The translations under genes were made by a program, and so were the position numbers. 64,000 nt of DNA from Pseudothauera nasutitermitis. GTDB lineage: Bacteria; Pseudomonadota; Gammaproteobacteria; Burkholderiales; Rhodocyclaceae. The stretch is taken from the NCBI RefSeq assembly GCF_004801295.1, contig NZ_SSOC01000005.1, forward strand, positions 248,001 through 312,000, in the 5' to 3' direction. This document shows, piece after piece, positions 27,221 to 39,615 of the stretch; position 1 is the stretch's first letter, and each line of letters starts with the position of its first letter. The notes beneath the pieces were generated by a model. That model was not told the DNA's origin. It was given only the letters and a program-made list of their open reading frames with translations, and did no database searches.

Positions 27221-28774
27221 TCAGGCCGGCGCGCTGACCCGGATCAGGTGGTCGAAAGCGGACAGCGAAGCCTTGGCACCCTCGCCCATGGCGATGATGA
27301 TCTGCTTGTACGGCACCGTGGTGCAGTCGCCCGCGCCGAACACGCCCGGCACCGAGGTCTGCCCCTTGGCATCCACGATGATCTCGCCGAAGCGCGAGAG
27401 TTCCACCGCGCCCTTGAGGAAGTCGGTGTTGGGCAGCAGGCCGATCTGCACGAAGATGCCTTCGAGCTCGACGCGCTTTTCCTCGCCGCTCGCGCGGTCC
27501 TTGTACACCAGGCCATTGACCTTGTCGGTGCCGGTGACTTCCAGCGTCTGGGCGTTCTTGATGACCTCGACGTTGGGCAGGCTGGCGAGCTTCTTCTGCA
27601 GCACGGCATCGGCCTTCAGCGAATCGGCGAATTCCAGCACGGTCACGTGGGCCACCACGCCGGCCAGATCAATGGCCGCTTCCACGCCGGAGTTGCCACC
27701 GCCCACCACCGCCACGCGCTTGCCCTTGAACAGCGGACCGTCGCAGTGCGGGCAGTAGGCCACGCCCTTGCCGCGGAATTCCTTCTCGCCCGGCACGTTC
27801 ATCTCGCGCCAGCGCGCGCCGGTGGCCAGGATCACGGTCCTGGCCTTGAGCGCGGCGCCGTTTTCCAGTTGCACTTCATGCACGTCGCCCGGCACCAGCT
27901 TCACCGCGCGCTGCAGGTTCATCACGTCTACCTCGTACTGCTTGACGTGCTCTTCCAGCGCCATGACGAGCTTGGGCCCTTCGGTTTCCTTCACCGAGAT
28001 GAAGTTCTCGATGGCCAGCGTATCCATCACCTGGCCGCCGAAACGCTCGGCGACGATGCCGGTGCGGATGCCCTTGCGCGCGGCGTAGATCGCCGCGGCC
28101 GCGCCGGCCGGGCCGCCGCCCACCACCAGCACGTCGAAGGTCTCCTTGCCGGCGATCTTGGCGGCGGCGCGCTTGGCGGCGCCGGTATCCACCTTGGCGA
28201 GGATCTGGCCCAGTTCCATGCGGCCCTGGCCGAATTCCTCGCCGTTGAGGAACACCGTGGGCACGGCCATGATCTTGCGTTCATTGACCTCGTCCTGGAA
28301 CAGCGCGCCGTCGATCATGGTGTGGCGCACGCGCGGGTTCAGCGCGGCCATCAGGTTGAGCGCCTGCACCACTTCCGGGCAGTTGTGGCAGGACAGGGAA
28401 ATATAGGTCTCGAAGACGAAATCGCCATCCAGGTTGCGGATCTGCTCGATCACGTCGGCTTCCACCTTGGGCGGATGACCGCCGACCTGCAGCAGCGCGA
28501 GGATCAGCGAGGTGAATTCATGCCCCATCGGCAGGCCGGCGAAATGCACGCCGAGGTCGGCGCCCGCGCGGTTGATGCGGAACGAGGGCTTGCGCTCGGC
28601 ATCATCACGACGTTCGATGAGGGTGATCTTGTTGCTCAGTTCGGCGATGTCGCCCAGCATCGCCAGCATTTCGCGGGACTTCTCACCATCGTCCAGCGAA
28701 GCCGTGATCTTGAGCGGCTGGGTGACTTTCTCCAGGTAGGCTTTCAGTTGCGTCTTGATGTTGGCGTCCAGCAT
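27221..28774 (-). CDS. ahpF: Alkyl hydroperoxide reductase subunit F
   Basis: The 517-residue flavoprotein disulfide reductase passes electrons from NADH to AhpC. The N-terminal double thioredoxin-like domain has CHNC at residues 129-132; the FAD part starts [17 protein letters not shown] near residue 217; the redox disulfide is YCPHCDG, and the NADH site [12 protein letters not shown] follows. Start ATG 28774 removes a short GC-rich run-in that would read into the terminator of ahpC. It is separated from ahpC by that terminator, so read-through or its own promoter would be needed. Confidence 0.96.
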   Translation of the reverse strand: MLDANIKTQLKAYLEKVTQPLKITASLDDGEKSREMLAMLGDIAELSNKITLIERRDDAERKPSFRINRAGADLGVHFAGLPMGHEFTSLILALLQVGGHPPKVEADVIEQIRNLDGDFVFETYISLSCHNCPEVVQALNLMAALNPRVRHTMIDGALFQDEVNERKIMAVPTVFLNGEEFGQGRMELGQILAKVDTGAAKRAAAKIAGKETFDVLVVGGGPAGAAAAIYAARKGIRTGIVAERFGGQVMDTLAIENFISVKETEGPKLVMALEEHVKQYEVDVMNLQRAVKLVPGDVHEVQLENGAALKARTVILATGARWREMNVPGEKEFRGKGVAYCPHCDGPLFKGKRVAVVGGGNSGVEAAIDLAGVVAHVTVLEFADSLKADAVLQKKLASLPNVEVIKNAQTLEVTGTDKVNGLVYKDRASGEEKRVELEGIFVQIGLLPNTDFLKGAVELSRFGEIIVDAKGQTSVPGVFGAGDCTTVPYKQIIIAMGEGAKASLSAFDHLIRVSAPA

Positions 28775-28803
28775 GGCGTGGTTCCCGGTAGGGTTGTTCA
28801 GAC

Positions 28804-28829
28804 AAAAAAACAGCCGGCGGCGCCGGCTG
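28804..28829 (-). terminator. Intrinsic terminator of ahpC
   Basis: On the minus strand CAGCCGGC (28822-28829) and GCCGGCTG (28811-28818) make an 8-bp stem around three bases, then seven T (28804-28810). A partial terminator between ahpC and ahpF would yield more AhpC than AhpF, as known in other bacteria. Confidence 0.85.
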
Positions 28830-28888
28830 GTTTCGCGCACCGCGCGGACCCTGCGGTCCGGCGCGGTGTTGCAGCGGCAGCGTGACGA

Positions 28889-29455
28889 TCAGATCTTGCC
28901 GACCAGGTCCAGCGACGGAGCCAGGGTCTCGGCGCCCGGGGTCCAGGCGGCGGGGCAGACTTCACCGTCGTGGGTGGCGACGTACTGGGCGGCCTGGATC
29001 TTGCGGACCAGTTCCTTGGCGGAGCGGCCGATGCCCAGGTCGTGGATCTCGGCGACCTTGATCTGGCCTTCCGGGTTGATCACGAAGGTGCCGCGCAGGG
29101 CCAGGCCTTCTTCCTCGATCAGCACTTCGAAGTTGCGCGAGATCGTGCCGGTGGGATCGCCGACCATCGGGAATTGGATCTTCTTGATGGTGTCGGAAGC
29201 GTCGTGCCAGGCCTTGTGGGTGAAGTGGGTGTCGGTGGACACGGAGTACACCTCGACGCCGATCTTCTGCAGTTCAGCGTAGTAGTCGGCCAGGTCGCCC
29301 AGCTCGGTCGGGCACACGAAGGTGAAGTCGGCCGGGTAGAAGAACACGACGGACCACTTGCCCTTCAGGTCGTCGCTGGAAACCGGCACGAACTTGCCGT
29401 TGTGGTAGGCGGTGGCCTTGAAAGGCTTGATTTCGGTGTTGATCAGAGAAGCCAT
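28889..29455 (-). CDS. ahpC: Alkyl hydroperoxide reductase subunit C (2-Cys peroxiredoxin)
   Basis: The 188-residue peroxiredoxin has peroxidatic Cys48 in [10 protein letters not shown] and resolving Cys167 in DGEVCPAAW, the typical 2-Cys AhpC1 layout. It reduces hydrogen peroxide and organic peroxides, and is recycled by AhpF. A consensus-strength AGGAGG stands before the ATG, and an OxyR-like operator lies at 29537-29573 with a -10-like TATCAT at 29508-29513. Confidence 0.97.
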   Translation of the reverse strand: MASLINTEIKPFKATAYHNGKFVPVSSDDLKGKWSVVFFYPADFTFVCPTELGDLADYYAELQKIGVEVYSVSTDTHFTHKAWHDASDTIKKIQFPMVGDPTGTISRNFEVLIEEEGLALRGTFVINPEGQIKVAEIHDLGIGRSAKELVRKIQAAQYVATHDGEVCPAAWTPGAETLAPSLDLVGKI

Positions 29456-29536
29456 GTAGCAGTCCTCCTAGGGGTTTGACAGGGGTTGATCGAAACTCGA
29501 TGGGTGAATGATACGGCAGTGCACAAGATCGTTCTA

Positions 29537-29573
29537 ATTGATTATCGAGATGCTCTCGATTGTTGTAGCCTAT
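29537..29573 (-). promoter_or_regulatory. OxyR-like operator upstream of ahpC
   Basis: Read on the plus strand the site is ATTG-N7-AGAT-N7-ATTG-N7-CTAT, against the OxyR consensus ATAG-N7-CTAT-N7-ATAG-N7-CTAT: 12 of 16 core bases match with exact 7-base spacing throughout. The promoter-near edge reaches the -35 position of a candidate ahpC promoter (TTAGAA 29532-29537, TATCAT 29508-29513 on the minus strand), the usual geometry for OxyR activation. A perfect inverted repeat ATCGAGA-TGC-TCTCGAT (29544-29560) lies inside it. Confidence 0.5.
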
Positions 29574-29683
29574 CAAGCACCCTTCGTGCACGTAGCCCTT
29601 CATATATACCCCGCAGCTGCAGGATATGCCAAGAATTATTCTCAATATGCTCTGCTGGCCGCGAAAATACAGGGGAACGCGTA

Positions 29684-30589
29684 TCAGCCGATGGACTCGC
29701 CGGCCAGATGCCGGCGCACCGAGATGGCGCTGCCCAGCCAGCCGAGGAACACCGCGAAGGCCAGGATGGCCCCCGCTTCCGGCCAGCCCGGACCGGCCAG
29801 ATGGAACACTGCACCATAGGTCTGCGCCAACCCGGCGACCGGCGCGCGCAGCACTTCGACCACCACCCACACCGTGCCCAGCGCCACCAGCCCGCCGAGC
29901 AGGCCCTGCAGGCCGCCGAACCAGTAGAACGGCCGGCGGATGAACGGATCGGTGGCGCCCAGCAGGCGGCTCACGCCGATCTCCGCGCGCTGGGTGAGGA
30001 TCTGCAGGCGGATGGTGTTGAAAGTGACGATGACCAGCGCCAGCCCGAGCAGCGCGGCAAGCACCAGCACCGCCGACTTGCCCAGCCCCAGCATGGCGTG
30101 CAGGCGCTCCACCCAGGCGGAATCGAGCTGTACGTGGGCCACCTTGGGCCAGCCGCGCATCTCCTTGGCGAGCGCCTCGAACAGTTCCGGCTCGTCGCCG
30201 GCCGGCACCACGATGTAGGCATCCGGCAGCGGATTGGCGGACAGCCCGCCCAGCACGTCGCCCAGGCCGCTGCGCTCCAGCTGCGCGAGCGCCTGGTCGC
30301 GCGGCACGAAACGGTGGCTGGCCAGGCGCGGCTCCGCGCGCAGCCGGGTGGCGATCGCGCGCACCTCGGCCTCGCTGGCGTCCTGCGCCATGAACACGCT
30401 GATCTCCGGCGCGCCGGACACCCCGCGCGCCAGTCCGGCCACGTTGTCGATCAGCAGATAGCCGCCGGCCGGCAGCGACAGCGCGATGCCCACCACCAGC
30501 GCGGACAGCAGGGTACCCAGCGGCTGTCCGGCGAGCCGGCTGCAGGCCTGCGCAAAGGCGCGCCAGTGCAGGTAGAACCAGTGGCTCAT
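29684..30589 (-). CDS. ftsX: Cell division protein FtsX
   Basis: A 301-residue FtsX with a membrane helix at about residues 25-48, a periplasmic loop, then three C-terminal helices (about 165-290), the normal four-helix topology. With FtsE it controls septal peptidoglycan hydrolases through their activators and helps constriction. Start ATG 30589 overlaps the ftsE stop. The next 228 bases carry no gene: they hold an AT-rich stretch and the ahpC control region. Confidence 0.92.
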   Translation of the reverse strand: MSHWFYLHWRAFAQACSRLAGQPLGTLLSALVVGIALSLPAGGYLLIDNVAGLARGVSGAPEISVFMAQDASEAEVRAIATRLRAEPRLASHRFVPRDQALAQLERSGLGDVLGGLSANPLPDAYIVVPAGDEPELFEALAKEMRGWPKVAHVQLDSAWVERLHAMLGLGKSAVLVLAALLGLALVIVTFNTIRLQILTQRAEIGVSRLLGATDPFIRRPFYWFGGLQGLLGGLVALGTVWVVVEVLRAPVAGLAQTYGAVFHLAGPGWPEAGAILAFAVFLGWLGSAISVRRHLAGESIG

Positions 30590-31251
30590 GCTTCCCCGCC
30601 CTCCACCAGCAGCCCCTTGTGCAGCACCAGCCGGCGCGGCCGGCTGGCGGCGAACAGGGTGGCGTCGTGGGTGGAGATCACCACGGTGACCCCGGCGCTG
30701 TTGAACGAACGGAACAACTCGGCGATCTCGTGGGCGTAGTCCGGGTCGAGGTGGGCCGTGGGTTCGTCGGCGATCAGAATCGACGGCCGGTTGACGATGG
30801 CGCGCGCGATCGCCACGCGCTGCTGCTCGCCGCCGGACAGCCCGGCCGGCAGCTCGCGCTCGCGCCCGGCCAGGCCCACGCGCTCCAGCGCGGCGGCCAC
30901 CCGCCGAGCGCCGTCGCGCGGCGGATGGCCGGTGATCACCAGCGGCAGCATGACGTTGTCGAACACGTTGCGGTCGAACAGCAGGCGGGATTCCTGCAGC
31001 ACCAGGCCAAGGTTGCGGCGCAGGTAGGGAATGGCGCGCGCGGGCATGCGCGAGACGTCCTGGCCGTTGATGGACACGCTGCCGGCGGTGGGCCGCTCGA
31101 TCACCGGAATCAGTTTCAGCAGCGTGCTCTTGCCCGCCCCGGAATGGCCGGAGAGCACCACCAGTTCGCCGTGGCGGATCTCGAAGCTCACTCCGGCCAG
31201 CGCGGTGTAGCCGCCGGGATAGCGCTTGGCGACCTGGTCGAAGACGATCAT
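30586..31251 (-). CDS. ftsE: Cell division ATP-binding protein FtsE
   Basis: The 221-residue ABC ATPase starts [15 protein letters not shown], with Walker [13 protein letters not shown] at about residues 34-45, signature [14 protein letters not shown] and Walker [13 protein letters not shown]. FtsE binds FtsX at the division site. ATG 31251 overlaps the ftsY stop (31248-31250); the frame extends further upstream but only as an artefact across ftsY. Order ftsY-ftsE-ftsX is conserved from E. coli to betaproteobacteria. Confidence 0.96.
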   Translation of the reverse strand: MIVFDQVAKRYPGGYTALAGVSFEIRHGELVVLSGHSGAGKSTLLKLIPVIERPTAGSVSINGQDVSRMPARAIPYLRRNLGLVLQESRLLFDRNVFDNVMLPLVITGHPPRDGARRVAAALERVGLAGRERELPAGLSGGEQQRVAIARAIVNRPSILIADEPTAHLDPDYAHEIAELFRSFNSAGVTVVISTHDATLFAASRPRRLVLHKGLLVEGGEA

Positions 31252-32273
31252 GCGGCGCCGTCCCGCGTATCGGCCGGCGGGCCGAACAGCGCCTCGACGA
31301 ATTCGCCGGCGCGGAAGGGCTGCAGGTCGTCGATGCCCTCGCCCACGCCGATGAAGCGCAGCGGTTTCGGGCACTGGCGGGCGATGGCCGCCACCACGCC
31401 GCCCTTGGCGGTGCCGTCGAGCTTGGTGAGCACCAGCCCGGTCACGCCGATGGCCGCGTCGAAGGCCTTCACCTGGGTGAGCGCGTTCTGGCCGATGTTG
31501 GCGTCGAGCACCAGCAGCACCTCGTGCGGGCCGCTGGGCTCCGCCTTGGCGATCACCCGGCGCACCTTGGCGATCTCTTCCATCAGGTGCAGCTGGGTGG
31601 GCAGGCGCCCGGCGGTGTCGGCCAGCACCACGTCGATGCCGCGCGCACGCGCCGCGTTCACCGCGTCGAAGATCACCGCCGCGGCATCGCCGCCGTCCTG
31701 CGCGATCACCGTGACGTTGTTGCGCTCGCCCCAGGTCACCAGTTGCTCGCGCGCGGCGGCGCGGAAGGTGTCGCCGGCGGCCAGCAGCACGCTCTTGCCC
31801 TGGCTCTGGAAATACTTGGCCAGCTTGCCGATGGAGGTGGTCTTGCCGGCGCCGTTGACCCCGGCGATCATGATGATGAAGGGCCGATGCCCGTCCACGC
31901 TCAGCGGCGCTTCCAGCGGCGCCAGGGTTTCCGTGAGTGCTTCGGCCAGTGCGCCCTGGAGTTCTTCGGCGTTCTCCAGCTTGTCGCGCTTCCAGCGCTT
32001 GCGCGCCTCGTCGAGCAGATGGGTGGTGGCCTCCACGCCGCAGTCGGCCATCAGCAGCGTGCTTTCCAGCTCTTCGAGCAGATCCTCGTCGATCTTGCGG
32101 CGGCCGAACAGGCCGGCCAGGCCGCCGCCGAACTGCTGGCGGGTACGCGACAGCCCGGCCTTCAGGCGCTCGCTCCAGGACGGGCGGGCCGCCTCGGTTG
32201 CGGGCGCGGCGGCCGGCGCCTCCTGGGCTTCGGCGCTCTCGGGCTTGCCGGACTTCTTCAGGAAACCAAACAT
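31248..32273 (-). CDS. ftsY: Signal recognition particle receptor FtsY
   Basis: A 341-residue SRP GTPase. After a short acidic/alanine A region (about 1-35) comes the N domain helical bundle and the G domain: [28 protein letters not shown] and [10 protein letters not shown]. FtsY docks ribosome-SRP complexes to SecYEG. The acidic A domain is much shorter than in E. coli. Start MFGFLKKSG at ATG 32273 is typical of betaproteobacteria; the open frame upstream overlaps the divergent peptidase promoter region. Confidence 0.96.
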   Translation of the reverse strand: MFGFLKKSGKPESAEAQEAPAAAPATEAARPSWSERLKAGLSRTRQQFGGGLAGLFGRRKIDEDLLEELESTLLMADCGVEATTHLLDEARKRWKRDKLENAEELQGALAEALTETLAPLEAPLSVDGHRPFIIMIAGVNGAGKTTSIGKLAKYFQSQGKSVLLAAGDTFRAAAREQLVTWGERNNVTVIAQDGGDAAAVIFDAVNAARARGIDVVLADTAGRLPTQLHLMEEIAKVRRVIAKAEPSGPHEVLLVLDANIGQNALTQVKAFDAAIGVTGLVLTKLDGTAKGGVVAAIARQCPKPLRFIGVGEGIDDLQPFRAGEFVEALFGPPADTRDGAA

Positions 32274-32416
32274 GGGCACTCGGGTCAGATGGGGCGTTTG
32301 CGGCCCGGCGCACGCACTCGCCCGGATGGGCGCTATCATGCGGCGCCAGGCCGAATCCGGCGTCCCTCCAGGGCCGCCGCAACCGACGCGGATTCTATCA
32401 GATGCAATCCATTCCC

Positions 32417-33790
32417 ATGTTTCGCAAGCCCATCTCACTACTCACCGGCGCGCTCGCCGCACTGGCCCTGCTGGCCGGTCCGGCGGCGGCCAATCCCTAT
32501 GAAACCACGCTGGACAACGGCCTCAAGGTCATCGTCAAGGAAGACCGGCGCGCGCCCTCGGTGGTGCACATGCTGTGGTACCGAGCCGGCTCGATGGACG
32601 AGCCGGACGGCGTGTCGGGCGTCGCCCACGTGCTCGAACACATGATGTTCAAGGGCACCCCCACGGTGGGCCCGGGTGAATTCAACAAGCGCGTGGCCGC
32701 CGTGGGCGGGCGCGACAACGCCTTCACCAGCCGCGACTACACCGCCTACTTCCAGCAGATTCCGCCCAATCAGCTCGCAGCCATGATGGCGCTGGAAGCC
32801 GACCGCATGGTCAACCTGGTGATCACCGACGAAGAGTTCGCCCGCGAACTCGAGGTGGTCAAGGAAGAGCGCCGGCTGCGCACCGACGACCGCCCGCGTG
32901 CGCTGGTCTTCGAGCAGTTGATGGCCACCGCCCTGCAGGCGCATGCCTACCGCCGCCCGGTGATCGGCTGGATGCCCGATCTGGATGCCATGAGCGCCGA
33001 CGACGCGCGCGCCTGGTACCAGCGCTGGTACGCGCCCAACAACGCCTGGCTGGTGGTGGTGGGCGACGTGGACCACCGCGAGGTGTTCGAACAGGCCCGC
33101 CGCCAGTACGGCGCCATCCCCGCGCGCGAACTGCCGGCCCGCCCGATCACCCGCGAACCCGAGCCGCGCGGGCCGCGCCAGACCACCGTGCGCGCGCCGG
33201 CCGAACTGCCCTACGTGGCGCTCGCCTGGCACGCCCCGGCGCTGCGCGACCCGGCTGCCGACCGCGAGGCCTACGCACTGGACATGCTGGCCGCCGTGCT
33301 CTCCGGCTACGACGGCGCCCGCCTGCCGCGCCGCCTGGTGCGTGACCAGCGCCTGGCGATTTCCGCCAGCGCCGGCTACGACGGCGCCAATCGCGGCCCC
33401 GCGCTGTTCTACCTGGACGGCGCGCCGGCCCCCGGCCACACCCTGGCCGAGCTGGAAAGCGCCCTGCGTGCCGAGATCGCCCGCATCGCCGAGGAAGGTG
33501 TGAGCGAGGAGGAATTGCGCCGCGTCAAGGCGCAGGCCGTGGCCGCAGAGGTATACAAGCGCGACTCGCTGATGGGCCAGGCCATGGCAATCGGCTACCT
33601 GGAAGCGGCCGGACTGTCCTGGCGCGACGAGGCCACGCTGCTCGAAGGCCTGCGCGGCGTGAGCGCCGAGGACGTGCGCGCCGTGGCGCGCAAGTTCTTC
33701 GACGACCGCACGCTGAGTACCGCCCGCCTGGAACCGCTGCCCCTGGAAGAAGCGCGCCCGCGCGCCAAGCTGCCCGCAACGAGACACTGA
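32417..33790 (+). CDS. M16 zinc peptidase, catalytic subunit
   Basis: The 457-residue precursor has a signal peptide (about 1-25, cut after AAA) and the inverted zinc motif HVLEH at residues 71-75 with the third ligand glutamate in EVVKEERRL. It belongs to the pitrilysin/processing-peptidase M16B group and should degrade or trim peptides in the periplasm. Start could also be ATG 32402, five codons earlier. The next gene encodes a related protein without the zinc motif, and such pairs form one heterodimer. Confidence 0.9.
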   Translation: MFRKPISLLTGALAALALLAGPAAANPYETTLDNGLKVIVKEDRRAPSVVHMLWYRAGSMDEPDGVSGVAHVLEHMMFKGTPTVGPGEFNKRVAAVGGRDNAFTSRDYTAYFQQIPPNQLAAMMALEADRMVNLVITDEEFARELEVVKEERRLRTDDRPRALVFEQLMATALQAHAYRRPVIGWMPDLDAMSADDARAWYQRWYAPNNAWLVVVGDVDHREVFEQARRQYGAIPARELPARPITREPEPRGPRQTTVRAPAELPYVALAWHAPALRDPAADREAYALDMLAAVLSGYDGARLPRRLVRDQRLAISASAGYDGANRGPALFYLDGAPAPGHTLAELESALRAEIARIAEEGVSEEELRRVKAQAVAAEVYKRDSLMGQAMAIGYLEAAGLSWRDEATLLEGLRGVSAEDVRAVARKFFDDRTLSTARLEPLPLEEARPRAKLPATRH

Positions 33791-33797
33791 GCCCGCC

Positions 33798-36423
<2,626 letters not shown>

Positions 36424-36450
36424 CGAACGCCCGGCCGCGCCGGAAACACC

Positions 36451-36478
36451 GAGGGGCGGGTCCGCAGACCCGCCCCTC
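36451..36478. terminator. 12-bp hairpin between converging genes
   Basis: GAGGGGCGGGTC (36451-36462) pairs with GACCCGCCCCTC (36467-36478) around CGCA. A weak T stretch follows on the plus strand. It likely ends the ferredoxin transcript and perhaps the opposing dynamin gene transcript. Confidence 0.65.
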
Positions 36479-36521
36479 TCGCGTTTACCGCCTTTTGGCC
36501 GCGATGGCGCGGCACGAACGT

Positions 36522-38492
36522 TCAGGCCACCCGCGCCTCGGCAGCTGGCACGGACGGGATATCCGTCGTCGCCGCCCCCAGCGCCGCGCGGATATCGGCG
36601 GCCAGTTCGCGCAGTTCCTCGATCTGGCGCAGCAACTGCACCTCGGCCTGCTTCAGTTCTTCCACGCGGTCTTCCAGCGTGTCGGTGGCCTGGTGGATGC
36701 GCTTGACGCTTTCCAGCCGGCGCTTCAACTGCAACTGGTATTCGCGCACCTGGGTTTCCAGCGGCGACATCACCGCGCGCAGCCATTGCTCCACGTCGCG
36801 GTTGGCCAGCTCGAAGGTGCGCCGCGCCTGCATGGCCACGGTCTCGAAGAATTTCTGCGTCAGCGCGTGCTTCTCGGTGGTCACCAGCACCAGGGTGTTG
36901 TTGATCTGCCGGTTGAAGGCCTTTTCCAGGCGATCCAGTTCGCGCTCGTAGCGCAGCGTGGAGAACGCTTCCGGCGGCGACAGCTTCAGCCCGTGCTCCA
37001 CGGCGAAGCGCTTGTACATCGCCTCCAGCATGCTGGTGATCTCGCCGATCTCGTCGGTGGACAGCTTGAGGTTGGCGCGCAGGCTGGCGAAGTAGCCTTC
37101 CATGGCGTGCTTGAGCCCGCGCGAAAAGGTGGACTCCAGCATCGCCGCGCGGGTACGCCGGGTTTCGTCGCGCAGCGCGTCCATGCCCAAGTGGGCGAGC
37201 AGATTGTTGGTCAGGCTGGTGAACACCGAGCGCACCGCGTAGTACTTCTGCAGGCCCCGCTCGAACTCGTCCTTTTCCGTGCGGATCTTGCGCATCATGT
37301 ATTCGATGACGCTCTGGTTCTTGCCGCGCAGGTCGGTGAGCTCCTGCAGCTGTTCGCGCAGGCCGGCCAGGCGCGCCTCCAGCAGCGCTTCGGCCTGGCC
37401 GGCGAGGTCGTCGGTTTCGCCCAGCGTGCCGTCGCGCACGATCTCCTGCTTGGTCGGCAGCAGATCCTCGGTCAGCGCGCGCTCCAGCACCGGCAGACGG
37501 CTGCGTTCGAGCAGGCCGCCATCGTCCTGGATGCGCCCGACCAGCCCCTTCTGCGCGGACACCGGGAACACCGCGGCGGGATCGACCTCCAGCGTATCGG
37601 CCACCGAACGCACCTGGCGGTCGATTTCCTCGTCGATGCGGGCCTGTTCGCGCAGCCCGTCCCACAGGCCGTCGATCTTGTTGAGCACCACCAGGCGCCC
37701 TTTCTGGCGCCCCTGCCCACCCTGCACGTATTCGCGCCACACCGCCAGATCGCTCTGCGTGACGCCGGTATCGGCAGCCAGGATGAACAGCACCGCGTGG
37801 GCGTTGGGCAGCAGCGAGAGGGTGAGTTCCGGCTCCGCACCGATGGCGTTGAGGCCCGGGGTATCGAGCACCACCAGGCCCTGCTCCAGCAGCGGATGGG
37901 GAAACTGGATCACCGCGTGGCGCCAGCTGGGAATCTCCACCAGCCCGTCGGCCCCCGGACGCAGCCCGGCGGTGCCCGACGGATCGACGCGGAAGCCGAA
38001 GCGGCGGGCCTCGTCCTGCGTGGCCCGGCGCGTCTCGCCGACGCGCGACAGCGCGCTCTGCAAGGCGTCGGCGGACGCATCCTCCAGCGGCAGGATTTCC
38101 CATTCCTCGGGGTAGCGCTTCAACTCGCTCACGCCGGTGTGCGTGGCGCGCGTGGCGATCGGCAGCAGGCGGATTTCCGCGCGGTCGCCAGCGGACCATT
38201 TCAGCTCGGTGGGGCACATGGTGGTGCGCCCGGCGCTCGACGGCAGGATGCGGTCGCCGTAATCGGCAAAGAAGATCGCGTTGATCAGTTCCGACTTGCC
38301 GCGCGAGAACTCCGCCACGAAGGCCACGGTGAGCTTGTCGTCGCGCAGGCGGTCGAGCACGTACTGCAGACGCAGTTCGCCCTGCGCGTCGCCCACTTCG
38401 TTGCGCGCCAGCCAGGCGCGCAGGCGCCCGACCGCCTCGGCGGCGGTGGTGCGCCATTTGCCATACGCGGAAAACTGATCGACCAGATTCAT
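36522..38492 (-). CDS. Dynamin-like large GTPase
   Basis: The 656-residue protein has an N-terminal GTPase with G1 AEFSRGKS (residues 60-67), G2 threonines in RTTMCPTE (about 90), G3 DTPGLNAIG (210-218) and G4 NKIDGL (271-276), then about 350 residues of helix and coiled coil ending in a long heptad-like stretch (LKRRLESVKRIHQ). This is the bacterial dynamin plan. Bacterial dynamins remodel or bind membranes and have been linked with membrane surveillance and phage or stress tolerance. No membrane-spanning segment is evident. ATG 38492 is 99 bases after mutM; function here is unassigned. Confidence 0.82.
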   Translation of the reverse strand: MNLVDQFSAYGKWRTTAAEAVGRLRAWLARNEVGDAQGELRLQYVLDRLRDDKLTVAFVAEFSRGKSELINAIFFADYGDRILPSSAGRTTMCPTELKWSAGDRAEIRLLPIATRATHTGVSELKRYPEEWEILPLEDASADALQSALSRVGETRRATQDEARRFGFRVDPSGTAGLRPGADGLVEIPSWRHAVIQFPHPLLEQGLVVLDTPGLNAIGAEPELTLSLLPNAHAVLFILAADTGVTQSDLAVWREYVQGGQGRQKGRLVVLNKIDGLWDGLREQARIDEEIDRQVRSVADTLEVDPAAVFPVSAQKGLVGRIQDDGGLLERSRLPVLERALTEDLLPTKQEIVRDGTLGETDDLAGQAEALLEARLAGLREQLQELTDLRGKNQSVIEYMMRKIRTEKDEFERGLQKYYAVRSVFTSLTNNLLAHLGMDALRDETRRTRAAMLESTFSRGLKHAMEGYFASLRANLKLSTDEIGEITSMLEAMYKRFAVEHGLKLSPPEAFSTLRYERELDRLEKAFNRQINNTLVLVTTEKHALTQKFFETVAMQARRTFELANRDVEQWLRAVMSPLETQVREYQLQLKRRLESVKRIHQATDTLEDRVEELKQAEVQLLRQIEELRELAADIRAALGAATTDIPSVPAAEARVA

Positions 38493-38591
38493 GGACTGAC
38501 CTCGAACGGCCCGCAACGACGGGCGGATGGAATCCGAAACTCCGTTAGCATAGCGCCGTTCCCGCTCCGGCGCCACGCCGCGCGGCCGTGC

Positions 38592-39413
38592 TCAGCCACG
38601 CCGCACCTGGCAGCGCGGGCAGAACCAGGAAGAGCGCTGCGCGCTGACGAAGCGCCGCACCGGCGAACCGCACACCCGGCAAGGCTCGCCCTCGCGGCCA
38701 TAGACGAAGTAGCTCTGCTGGAAATAACCCGGCTTGCCGTCGCCGCCGACGAAATCGCGCAGCGAGCTGCCGCCGGCCTCGATGGCCTCGCCCAGGGTCG
38801 CGCGCACCTCATCGGCCAGCCGCTCGCAACGCTTGCGCCCCAGCGCGCCGGCGGGCTCCAGCGGATGGATGCGCGCGCGGAACAGGCTTTCGGCCGCGTA
38901 GATGTTGCCCACGCCGACCAGCTTGCGCGCATCCATCAGCAGATGCTTGATCGGCTGCGCCACCCCGCGCGTGACGCGGAACAGCCAGGCGCCGTCGAAG
39001 CCTTCCTCCAGCGGTTCGCGCCCCAGGTGGGCGAGCAGCGGATGGCTCTCCGCTTCGCCGGCCTGCCACAGCACCAGGCCGAAGCGGCGCGGATCGCGCA
39101 GGCGCAGCGCCTGTTCGCCGAACACCAGATCGATGTGGTCGTGGCGCTCCGCCGGCAATTCCGCCGGCACCACGCGCAGGCTGCCGGACATGCCCAGATG
39201 GACGATCACGCTGCCGTGGCCGAAATCCAGCAGCAGATACTTGGCACGCCGGCGCACCGCGCGCAGCGGGCGGCCGACGATCTCCCCGGCCAGTTCGGCC
39301 GGCACCGGCTGGCGCAAACGCGGCTGGCGCACGCGCACCTCGTTGGGCACACGGCCTTCCACATGCGGCTGGATGCCACGCCGGGTGGTTTCGACTTCGG
39401 GCAGCTCGGGCAT
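38592..39413 (-). CDS. mutM: Formamidopyrimidine-DNA glycosylase
   Basis: The 273-residue glycosylase/AP lyase starts MPELPEVETTRRGI with catalytic Pro2 (after Met removal) and Glu3, has RRAKYLLL with the phosphate-contacting lysine, GVGNIYAAESLF with the helix-two-turn-helix, and a C-terminal zinc finger CRVCGSP/CPRCQ. It removes 8-oxoguanine. Start ATG 39413 is fixed by the proline-2 requirement; the frame is open 28 codons further upstream. Confidence 0.97.
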   Translation of the reverse strand: MPELPEVETTRRGIQPHVEGRVPNEVRVRQPRLRQPVPAELAGEIVGRPLRAVRRRAKYLLLDFGHGSVIVHLGMSGSLRVVPAELPAERHDHIDLVFGEQALRLRDPRRFGLVLWQAGEAESHPLLAHLGREPLEEGFDGAWLFRVTRGVAQPIKHLLMDARKLVGVGNIYAAESLFRARIHPLEPAGALGRKRCERLADEVRATLGEAIEAGGSSLRDFVGGDGKPGYFQQSYFVYGREGEPCRVCGSPVRRFVSAQRSSWFCPRCQVRRG

Positions 39414-39615
39414 GACACTCGCTTCGCTCGCGGCAGATGCAGGACGACCCCGCCCGGCCCTTCCGCGCTCGACTCTCCTCGCTCGACTGGTTAACATGGA
39501 TGCGGCGAACCGAATTCTAATTCAAGCCTCCAATCCCGCGGCACGGCAAACCGCCGGCCGCGAGCGCCGGCACCGCCGCCGCCCTACCCGCACGGAGTTC
39601 CGCCGGAACGCAACC

